Shown: positions 45,522-57,500 of the stretch, one piece after another | How the letters are laid out: the number at the start of each line of letters is the position of its first letter | How positions within the stretch are numbered: the stretch's first letter is position 1 | Origin: Aricia agestis | Taxonomy: Eukaryota > Arthropoda > Insecta > Lepidoptera > Lycaenidae | Assembly (NCBI RefSeq): GCF_905147365.1 | Contig: NC_056418.1 | Location: forward strand, 5,207,262 to 5,271,261 | DNA length: 64,000 nt | Reading direction: 5' to 3' | Notes under the pieces: model-generated | What the model saw: only the letters and a program-made list of their open reading frames with translations | The model's database searches: none | What the model was told of the DNA's origin: nothing | Translations under genes and position numbers: made by a program

Positions 45522-48500
45522 ATGGAACAAAGCCAGTACTCTTCGCCGTATGTTTTGTCTTACAAGTACAGGCTGCAAAGACGGCACAAGCCGACGACTG
45601 TTGGTCTTGTAAAAGACAGCGTCAAGACCGTCAGCAAGGAGTATTGTGCTGAGTCATCCATATGTGGTCTAAAACATCTCGTGGACGAGAACACGTCTTG
45701 TTGTGAGCGGTAAGAGAAAGTATCACGTGATATGGAACCAAACTAGATGCTAGAGCAGGTTAAGTTATATAACCCTTATATCACTAATATAATATACGTG
45801 GATTCCATTGTATCTTCATATAAACAACCTTGTTTGGGATTATGGACAAGTTGACCTAGATCAAGTAAACTAGAATTTGTGTCTTCGCGACATTTTATTG
45901 TCCGTTGTGAATAGAAATCTTAATAAGATGCTCATTTATTTAATACTAACTGTTGCCAGCGGCTTTATTAGCATCATAATAATAGGAACAAAGATATTAT
46001 TTTCCACGTTTTCCTCTGATTCTTTGGTCTCGTTGGTGGCAGCGTAATGTTAGTTATTATATATTTAAGCCTTCTTCTATAAATTTAACACAAAAATGTT
46101 TTCTCAATTTCACCTAAGTTCTCGAGATAGGTATATTATCGCGTTCAAACAAACAAACTTTTTGTAGCTATAATAATATTAGTATAGATTTGAGGCAGAT
46201 AATAGATATTAGTAGTATAGATTTGAAGCAGATAATAGATAATAGTAGTATAGATTTGAAGAATTTATAATTATAAGCGAATAAAACCTTCTTCCTAGTC
46301 GTATCCTCATGGCTGAGGGACGTGACCACCAGCTTTCTGGGATAGGGCTCTCCACTTGTCTCTATTTTTGGCCTGATGAAATGCCTCCTGGAACGTGCAG
46401 TCAGCAGCCTTGACAATCGCGTCTGTCCATCGTGTAGCCACTCTGCCTCTGCCTCTTTTCCCCTCTAATTGCCCAGCTAGTATGAGAATCTCAAGATTAT
46501 TAGGCTCCCGGCGGGCTATGTGGCCAAAAAAGGCAAGTGATCGTTGTAGACAAAGCGTGGACAGGCGGGTGGTTATTTTGAGTTGCTGAAGTATAGACGT
46601 GTTGGTCCGGTGTGCGGTCCAAGGGATGCCGAGCATTTTGCGCCAGAACCACATTTCAAAAGTAAAGCTTTTCTCGAGTACGTGCTTTTAGTGTCCATGT
46701 CTCGGAGGCATATAAAAATATTGAAAAGATTAGGGAACGCATTAGTGTTATTTTTGTGCTACGATAGATGCTCTTATTCTTCCATATCTTTTCTAAGCGC
46801 CCAACCGCAGATTTAGCCATCTGAGCCCGTCGGACAACCTCCCTCTTGCAATTACCATTGTTGCTAATCAACGATCCCAGGTAGACAAACTCCTCTACGG
46901 GTTGGAGATCTTGGAGTAAGGATGTCTTTTGTATTTGGTTCAGCTTATAATATAAAACCTGCAACGCTAAAAATTGAATTTATTAGAATAAAATCTGCAA
47001 CGCTAAACATTGAAATTATTTATAAGTACCCGGGGCACCAAGCGGACAGGAAAAAAAGTCGATGTCTTCGATTTCGATAATATTTAATTAAGTATGTTAT
47101 ACCCGATAGTATATATTAAGTCTATGGTTATACCTACACGTGTTGTTAAGAGGATACAACAGGGGCTAGAGAAATGAAAAAAAAGTTCGTGTAATATCTA
47201 TAGCTGTCTCCCTTACCTCAAGCCGATATATGCAGTTGTCTCTATCGCGTTCTGTGACGCGATAGAGACAACTGCAGAAAATCCAGAAAATCAACGATTC
47301 GTTGTCCCCCGATTCCTTCTCCAAAACTTAACCGATTTAAGTAATTTTTTCATTAAAGATTAAAAAAAGGCTTGAGCTGTGTTCCTATGTTTTGCTTTTT
47401 TTTGTATAATCTAGCCAAATCTGTTTTCTGGACGTTTGAACACAGCGGAAAATCTGGTCATTTTTTTGGGTTTTTGAACGTTCATATCTTATTTAATAAT
47501 TAAATTATGAAAAAAAAGAAAACATAGGGACATTGTATTAGTGGCCGTAGATATTCAGGAAAAAAATTATAACTCTACTAGCATTATCCAGGGAGGAAAC
47601 AGGGGACAACGTTTGTATGGAAAAAAGGGCGGTGTGGAATCCTCTTAACACGTGTGCCAAATGTTTTTGGTTATTTTGTTTTAGATTACTTGTTAATTTC
47701 CTAGAAATTAATAAGCAATCTAAAACATATCCAACACGGTTTTTAGGGTTCCGTACCCAAAGGGTAAAAACGGGACTTCCTTGTCTGTCCGTCTGTCTGT
47801 CTCCAGGCTGTATCTCAAGAACCGCTATAGCTAGACTTCTGAAATTTCCACAGATTGTGTAAATCTGTTGCCACTATAACAACAAATACTGAAAACACAT
47901 AAAATTAATATTTAAGGGGGGCTCCCATACAACAAACGTGATTTTTTCGGTCTTTTTCGCTCTAAATCAATATTAGCAAGAGGTAAGCACTTGAATTTTT
48001 CACACATTCTTTTGTTATAAGTGATATATGTAATTTAATAATAACTAGAGATCACCCAATGGTCGAAATTCGACCTTAATTTTAACGACATTAGGACTAC
48101 TACGGTCTATATTTTGTAAAAAAATATTTAATTTTACTTTCTCATAATATTTTTTTCAACTCTTGTCTCTGGGACTGAGCTGATCTCCAGACTGGCCGTG
48201 TAAGCATTGTCTAATAGTATCTAAGATTCAATAAAAAAAACTATACCTAATCCATTTTCAATTTGTCACCTTATTGTCAACAGCATAGATTAAGTATCAG
48301 CATAGTATAGATATAGTCTTAGCCCGTCATCGCGTGGCCATTTTGTGCTTTTTTTCATACAAGTAGTGTGCGTTTATTTTCTTGAATATTTCTATTTGTC
48401 GATTATTTCGAAGCACTTTATGATACAGGAAAGAAAGTCAATTAGTTCATGATATCGAATAACTATAGTTCAAGTGATGAGAATCCGTAAACACACGTAA

Positions 48501-51500
48501 AAAGCTAAGCAATTTTTATAGCCAAATTATTAATTGATGTGACATTTTTAGCACTAATGTCTTATATAGCACGAATAGGGGATCAATAAACTTATGAATT
48601 ATCTTTTTAGCTTACAAAAATACCGATTGAAAAGCCAAAAAACGTTGTTCAAAACTTACATATTTAATGTTAAATCCACGTGTTTGAGATGCCTCATGAT
48701 TTGGCCATTCTTATGGTTTATTATTTAGCGGAACCACAAAACTCAACAATATCTAGTATTAAATGTTCACTAAAAACCTTTATTAACACTTTTATTAAAT
48801 GAAATATGCCGACCGACTCCTTTGTTATGTCCTAGTAAGTAGGACATAACATTACACGCTTTTGACGCTTATACACCGATATAAGGCTCTCTCCAGTCTA
48901 TAGTACCTCAATGGTCAACAGACTTCAACCATAAATAAAAGAGTAAAATTCGTATGTAGGTATAGGCTAGTCACTCAAATATCTGTCATTTTCCTAGTGT
49001 GTGTGTTGTAGTGTGTGTAATGTTTTATTTGTTAAAATAATGTATGATAAAAGCATAATTTCATAATAATATTAGCTCGATGCACTCCTTCACCATATAA
49101 ACTATAACTGTGCAAAATTTCATTCACCTACGTTTCCCCATTTTTCGTCAAAAGGGATACAAAGTTTTTGGCTCACGTATTAATATATAGATATTAAAAT
49201 AAAATAAAAATATATGGGGGGCTCCCATACAAAAAACACAACTTTAGGCCTATTTTTGCTCTGTATCGGTACGGAACCCTTGGTGCGCGAGTCCGACTCG
49301 CACTTGGCCAAGTTTTATTTAATTATTATTTAAAGCGGCGTCACCTTAAGAAATTGGCGCCCGTTCAAATAAGACCTTAAATTTTTACTAAATTAAAAAC
49401 CAGTTAAATAAAGGCCAAGGAAGTAAAAATTTTATAGCCGTTTCTAGGATAATTACATAAGTGTTATGTATAAAGCACTTTAAACAACCTAACGTGACAT
49501 ATTATAGAAACACGAGTAACAGAACCGGATTAAAATTATTGTCGGAAATAAAATGACAGTCTTCTATTTCCTATTTTCTTGTAATATTTTTTTTCTTTTT
49601 TTTTGCTGGTTTAGATTAGAACCAAAGCATCTCATACCTAATATGCTTGACAAAATATATATTTTTTTGCCCTCGTCAATCTTATGAGCACATAATATTA
49701 AGTCTTCTTTGCTCTTGTGCCGTTGACGGCAACGCAAGAATATATAGGTACTCTCTAGCAGAGAGTAGAGAGTCTCTACTCATCCATACTGATATTACAA
49801 ACGCTCACGACAAAACCGCTGAACCGATTTTTCAGAAATTTGGCATGGATATACTTTAAGTCCCGGGAAAGGACATAGGATACTTTTTATGCCAGAAAAA
49901 ATAACAGTTCCCGCGCTATAAACGATTTTTTTCGCAATAACGTTGCGTTGTTACTCACTTCATATACTGGCCTTTTTTTTAGAGCACTTTGGGTGATCAC
50001 CATGATCAGCGCCCTCGTCTGCTCGGTGTCTCTCGTATGGATGACCTTCGTCCGCTTCTACCGCGCGCCGCTCGTCACCACACAGATGCCAGAAGGCGTC
50101 TCCGTCAACAGCATCATTTTCCCTGCTGTGGGCATCTGCACGAATAATAGGATCAGCAAACGCGCGGTTGTGCAGCTTGCTAGGAGCTTGTGAGTAGAAC
50201 TTACAAGAAATCAGATTTTAGCTGAGTAGACATAGGGGTACATACAGTATTTCAAAGATATAAAATAATCTAATTTGCTTCATCAAAATCCCAAACTACT
50301 GCTATACTTTCATTTATATCTGTTCTGTAGTTTTTGCGCCAAAGAATAACAAACATTTCTCATAAAAATCGTATTTTTATAGTGTAGAACGTCGTTGTCT
50401 GGTTAAACTTACAACACAATAATTCTAGTGGTCTTTTGCTGCTCCATTGAATTCTTTCATCCCCTGGGTATTTTATTCTCTACATAAGTATTTGTTACGA
50501 AATGCAAGCGCTATTTTACACTAGTTCCAAGATGTCATGTTCCTCCGGTGAGAGCAACATTGGGTGTTAGGCCCAGTCATGGCTCTCGTATGGTAAACAT
50601 ATTCTGTAGTATGAAAAAAGCTAGCAAATGATTAAAGTCATGCTAAGTAATATAATTTCTAAATTAAATAAATAATTGACGTTTCACAACAGATTGAAAG
50701 AGAAACGCAACAAACAATACAAGGAGGAAGAGATGCTGACGATGTTGTCCGGTCTGGGTCTGCTGTACAACCTGCAGACCATGAATGACCTGGTGGTTCA
50801 GCCGATGAAGCTGCACAAGGCTCTGGGAGAGTATAACGTTAATGAGCTGCTGAGGGATGTATGTTTTGTTTAGCATCTTATCATCATCATTATCAGCATC
50901 ACAGTCATCATCGTGACCAGAAATATTTTCATCATTATCATACGATAAAAGTATCTTATTGGGAAAGCCCAACTCACTCTATTTTTAAATGCGCTCTAAC
51001 TACGTTGATTATTTTAAAATCTACATTTATCAATAAAATTGGTTTCGATAGAGCGTTACATTTTTCTTTTTTTTTTTGTCGTTTACACTTTACACCTAAA
51101 ACTCTTCATCAAACATCATTCATGTGCATGTGTGACTGTTCGAATAAAACATAACGGCTATATGCCACAAAATCACGACCCTTTGCATTTGTATGAATGC
51201 TTCCAGTATACCAAACACCTTCTGAGGGTCTGTTGCTATCAGGCGCGGTCCGAAGGGGGGGGGGGTCACAGGGGACATGAACCCCCCCAAAATCTAAGGT
51301 AAAATTGAAAATAAAATAAAACCCAGAACCGTCTGAGGGCGCAGATAAAAAAAAGTAGTGTAGTGACTACTGAGTGACCCCCCCCTCCCAAAATTTCAGG
51401 CTGCGACCGCGCCTGGTTGTTATATTCTCTTTTTACATTTATACAGAAGTTCAGTAACCTCTCGTCTTTTAATGGGATCTTCCATCCCCAGTTAACCCCC

Positions 51501-54500
51501 CGCTGCGAGGATCTACTGGTGCGATGCGCGTGGAACGAAGTCCCCATGAACTGCAGCAAACTGTTCGACTTCCGACTCACCATGAACGGCTACTGCTGCA
51601 CATTCAACTACCTGAGGAAGTCTGATGTTATGTTTGAGGAGTAAGTGGCTTCTATCGAATATTTTTAGAGGAACTTTCAAGTTCAACCTTGAGTTAGTTT
51701 TCAGCAGCTATAAATACTATCTTATACACAGGTTCTAAGTTTAGTAAGCTTCTAAGTTTAATACTGAGAACTAACTTGCCATTAATGAATAAATGAACTG
51801 ATTCGAAAATTACGGCACTACATGAATTTTACATTCTCGCTTACATTTTTATTCTTCGTTTAAATTCGGAATTCAATATTATCTTTTGCTCTTTTTTTAA
51901 AGCAAGCAAGATAATGCCAGGACACTCGATATGTATAAATATGGAAATAAGTCAAATTTTGACTTCGACCAAGGACTCAAAGTTCTGATGCGGCTGAACG
52001 AAAGTGATGATTTTTACTACAACATGCCGATGCAGGGAGCACAGGTTTGTATGGTGCTCTCTTAGATCCATCAGGAGACCAATCATTAATCTAAGGTTGC
52101 TTTTATTGTTTATAATTTCAACCCAAGAGGAAACGAAATTTCGGAAAAATAATACGAATTTTTACAAACATTCGTTGCAGTTGCAGTTTTCCGATGCTTA
52201 TGACTTTCCAGACGCTCCAAGCGGTAGCTTTTCCATGCAGATCATAAGCCCAAATGTTCAGGTATTAATCATCATTTAAAACTATTTAGTCCAAAGTATA
52301 ACTTTTTCTATTGCTGGTCTTCCGATAGCTTTGTTAGTGTCTTGTATGCGCTTGTGTCTCCTGTCCTGGGGCCGTACCACGAAACCGTTTTAAGACTCAA
52401 ACAATCGTACGAGAATGCTGCGTCTAGCAAACGAGAAATGACGTTGTTAGAACAGGACGTGGCATTCTCATCCGATTGTTTGAGTCTCAAAACGGTTTCG
52501 TAGTAGGCCTACTGTATACAGGGCCAGGTACCACGAAAAGGTTTTGAGACTCAAATAATCGTACGAAAATGTTTCGTCCTACTCTAACAAACGTGAATAA
52601 TTGACGTTGTTAGAGCAGAACGCGGCATTCTCATCCGATTGTTTGCGTCTCAAAACAGTTTCGTAGTAGGGCTACTGTATACAGGATAGGAGACGTATTT
52701 ACGAAAGATTCAATTTGTCAATGAGGGTGTTTGATATTCTATTTGCTGCTAGGTGCATTATGTGATGATAGCTATATCGTGATTCGTGACATATGCCAGC
52801 AGTTTGACACAATAGACCCTAAGGCTACATAGCGGTACCTGGTGGCAAATAAAATATCAAACACCCTCATTGCTAAATTTCTTCCATTTTGCCAAGCAAT
52901 TTTTAAGTACATAGCTTATGTAAGTTAGCACATTGCAGATGACAGTAACAGTAACAGCCAGTTTCACGGAAGCCTCCCGGGACATCCAGCATGTGCCAGT
53001 CAAGCTCCGCGGCTGCCTGTTCTACGACGAGTCCACCTACCTCCCCTTCTACACGCACAGCGACTGCCTGCTCAAGTGCCGGATGCTGTTCCTCCTCTCC
53101 AAGTGCCAGTGCACCCCCTTCAATATGCCGAAGATGGCCAACACGAGGACGTGCGATATGAGAGATATCACTTGCTTGAGGATGTTCAATGGTAAGGCGC
53201 TATGCTTCAGCTAATGCGCCTCTACTTTTTCTTAAATACTCTTAATTATTTTATCGCTTTGTATCGCTTCAATTGAGGTCTGTTATACTAAGCTAACATA
53301 ATATATTCATTTGGCTAAAATTATTTTGTAACCTAAACATGAGTGACGAATAAGTAACAAGTAACAACCCCATTTTATGTTCTAAAAATTAAATTATTTG
53401 GAATGAGGTATACCGTAAGTACTTTTTTTGGCACAAGTCTATTTTACACAGCCCAATCAACGACCGTCCGTCCAGAGGTAGACCACATCCCACCAGAACT
53501 GGAGTTAGAGATGGTGGGTGGGGGTATACCCTGTCCTATGTGCTACCCCTCCTGCTCCAAGACAGCATACAGTTACGACTTCACCAACGTCAAGATATAT
53601 CCCGACCACCTCAACGAGGTGCCCGATATAGACAGGATTGACTGGCTGTAAGTACATTTCTGGAAGGTTTGGTTTGTCAAAAGTCAGAAATATGAAACCA
53701 TGTGCAAAAGTGTGGCTGGGGGAACAGTGGGGTGGAAGAAACTATAGCTGGAGACCCTTGTATGATTCTATGATACTATATTATAAGAAAACCCTAACAC
53801 AAGGAATGGAACGTAAAGAAACTAAGGTATACTCACATATTTAATTCCAAAATTGAAAAATGTAATTTACATAGATAAATATCAGTCTTCAGAAAGTCTC
53901 TTCAAAATTTTTAGCGCCGAATCTCAAAACTCTTGAAAGCATAATTTTTGATGGTACCTTCGTTTTTAAATGCGGTTTTCTCTATTTTGGATTTTGGACT
54001 CCCACCTGTTTGGAGCCAAGTCTTCATGTCTTCGACAGCAGTTTTTGGTCCCTGGCACTGTCCAATGACTGTGCCCTGGGCAGTATTCATCACCCATCCT
54101 TTGAGGCCAAGGTCGAGCGCTGTTATTTGGGTATATTTTCGAAAATATACTCCTTGAACTTTGCCGAACACTTCGAAATCCACAGTGAATATTTTATCAC
54201 TTGGCATCATTGCTAGGGAAAACGATACTTTCGTAATTATTATGGCTTGTAACTTGCAATACCTTAACGAGACATTGCTGGTTTGACAAAAGTATTGACC
54301 TAAGAGGATATATAAACTATGGTATTGACGTTGTCAGGAGCAACTCACTCAGGCATCTCCATGGAGCTCCGTGGCAACGTCCTAAACAATTTGTAATTTA
54401 TGGCAAAAGCATTGACATAACGTCGCTGCGCGTGCGATACCGCGTAAGTATAAGCAGTTGGTAAATACCGCGTATCTGCTTTTTGATGATTTTACAGGAG

Positions 54501-57500
54501 GAAGAAAAAAACTGAATATCTCAGCTATTTTGACTCCTATTACCGACTTCCTTTAGTGGTTAGTAACGTTAATTTGTTCGCAATTGGCTTAGGTTTTGTG
54601 AAAAGTCACTTACGCGTGTTTGTATTAAGTAATTCCAAAATTAGTGGGCTTAATATTAAAGATACGCGGTTTTGAAATCAAACAATTTAGTAAAAGGTTG
54701 CATTTTTTTATTAGAAAAATCAAATATTTTATAATTTGTTACACTGTAACTAAGCAAAAATATGACGTATTAATTACCAAAATCATTTAACAATATTATA
54801 TATTCTTAATTTTTAATTGATATCCCAATTTTTCATAGATTTTTGACTTCATCTGATAGAGATCATAATCATCATTAAAAAAAATATATTGATTTATTAC
54901 ATAAGTACATACTGAAGCCCTGCTCTTCCATGGACCTGAAGAAAAGGACCCCCACCCGGAGCACTTGTTATCAGAGGGTCGAAAGTCAAAATGAGTCCGA
55001 CCCTTAAATGTTGGGACCACAGCAGCTATACTCCCCAGAGTATAGCCGCCAGAATCCAGTCTGTCGGAGCTTAGCTCTGTACGGTGGTTCAATATGGGCA
55101 GCAGCTACTCTTCGCAATGTAGCGGTGAGGGTTACCAGGAGGTGCCGTACGGTCTCCTAGGCGGCAGCTACTGCCCTAGCGGGAGATCCATCGTGGCAGC
55201 TGGTTACGAAGGTCTTCGCCAAGTTGCTCATCCTCGTTCTAGAGAGGACGTCGCGGCCTGCAGTGGAAGTTCCGGAGGGTTTAAAGGCAAGGAAAGCAGC
55301 CTCGAGGCATACGATCGTTGGGCCATAGAGTACCTAACGAAGATAATGAGCTATTATCAGTTCCGCATCGGGAGTGTGGAGGCATCATTATGCGAACCTC
55401 CAAATTTCCATGCAATTGGGGCTCCAGGTGAGGCTGGAAACCTACCCGGCTTAGCTGGTCCTGACGCCGAAGGGAACTCTACAATTTACCGAAGCGTTCC
55501 CTTACTTTGGTGGTAGTCTGCTCCCTTTTGAAGAAGACCGTCCAATCGTGGAGGGAGCCCTGTGTTTGACAAACCCAGAACATCCCTCCATATACGGCTA
55601 AAGGAAAATCGGTGAGGCTAGAACCTATCCGGCTTAGCTAGTCCCGACGCCGAAGGGAACTCTTCAATCAATTTGCCGAAGCGTTCCCTTACTTTGATGG
55701 TAGTCTTCTCCCTTTTGAAGAAGACCGTCCGGTCGTGGAGGGAGCCCTGTGTTTGACAAATCCAGAACATCCCTCCGTATACGGCTGAAGGCAAATCGCA
55801 GGTGGTTGTAGTGGGTAGGTTTAGCACTACTAGTCACCCATATCCCCGGGGTGCTTTAGCTAAACTGAGCTACTTCCCCAACCTGGTGATCATATTTTAT
55901 CGTTACGATTGGTTGCCGCCTGTATTTTTAAGGTGAAGATATTATAATGACCACATGTAACCTTCCTTGATCTTCAAAGCAATGGAAATGGTGGTAAATT
56001 AATTGAAACATTCTAGCATTAATACAATACATAATATAAACAACATTAAACAATTATTAAAATATAAGTTTACGTGGTCGTTTATCTCAGAAAAATAGTT
56101 ATTTCTGGGAGCACTTACTACATATTATTTTCGTTATATTTTTCTTTTCGCTGTAGTAAATACGCGGAATTGCTTCTAACTTCCTGCCGCCTACTGTTCC
56201 GCGGTTTTGTTTCGATGGCAAAATGTACGTTTCTAATTGGATAATTTAAATTCTGTGAAGCCTTCTCAGAAAAATAGTTATTTCTGGGAGCACTTACTAC
56301 ATATTATTTTCGTTATATTTTTCTTTTCGCTGTAGTAAATACGCGGAATTGCTTCTAACTTCCTGCCGCCTACTGTTCCGCGGTTTTGTTTCGATGGCAA
56401 AATGTACGTTTCTAATTGGATAATTTAAATTCTGTGAAGCCTAACATAAGCGAATATGAGTTTTAAATCGGCTGGCACAATATTATCTCAATTTTGCGCA
56501 TTTTGCTGTTATGCGGTATTTACCAACTGCTCATACGCGGTATCGCACGCGCAGCGACTATATTAAGGCAAATGGGCAAAAGCATACCAAAGAGTATCAT
56601 AAACAAAAAAAATCCACTGCCGAACACATCGAACATAATAATATTACCTCCTCTTTTTTGGAAGTCGGTTAAAAAGTAGAAAGAAAGTATTTTACTCAGG
56701 TGTATGTTTTTTAAACTGAACAATGTTTGTACGACTCAACCTATATATATTAATAGTTATTAGCTATCTATTACTAACATTATTTTTTCAGACAAGGAGC
56801 CAACTTCACTGGAACATCTTTAGTCCACGTGAAGTACGCGAGGGAGGTGGCAGACTGCTATGGTCAGAACGTTATCATGAAATGGTTTGATTTGATAAGT
56901 AAGAAATTATTTTTCTACCTACCTCCCTATTAGTCAAATTTACTTATTGCTTAGCAGCCTTAGCTGATAAAGTAGTCGGCGGATATTTCAATAATATTGC
57001 TATTTACAAGTTCATACACCTTACTTTAAGATAGTAACCATGGGCGTACCCAGGTTCTGGGCCAGGGGGGAGCAAATTACCCAGGTTCTGGTGCCAGGGG
57101 GGGGGGGGGGCAAATCACCCAGGTTCTGGGCCAGGGGGGGCAAATCAGATTTTTCATAAGCTAGGTGTTTATAAAGAATAAAAAATTAATAATTTTTAGT
57201 TGTAAAAATATTGTATTGCAAACAAATGGCAAAAATTCGTTCTTAATTTTTTATTTTTATAGATAAAAGTACTAGATAATATACTTAGTAGGGACGACAA
57301 CATGATAGTAACTTATTTCTACTGTTAAATAAGTGGTTGAGTCTGAGAATTTTAGAAGGCATCAAGTATCACTCTAGTTATAATAGCAATTGATGCCATA
57401 GAAATTGGAAATTTCTTCGCGACGTGTAGCACTAACTCAGCACACTAATAAAAAACTTCCAGGTAACATAGGCTCGACCTGCGGCTTCGTAACTGGCTTC

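Larger units (their letters stand above)
54422..56558. mobile_element. Possible DNA transposon defined by long inverted ends
   Basis: GTCGCTGCGCGTGCGATACC (from 54422) and the complement of its equivalent (56513-56558) match over about 46-50 bp with a small indel. The interior has GC-rich sequence unlike its surroundings (54900-55860) and two tandem repeats. No transposase was recognised and no target duplication seen. Confidence 0.4.

Noticed and set aside
55094..55516. 140-codon open frame, Gly-rich
   Set aside because: No recognised domain and biased only by GC content; it sits in a repeat-like unit. Not annotated as a gene.
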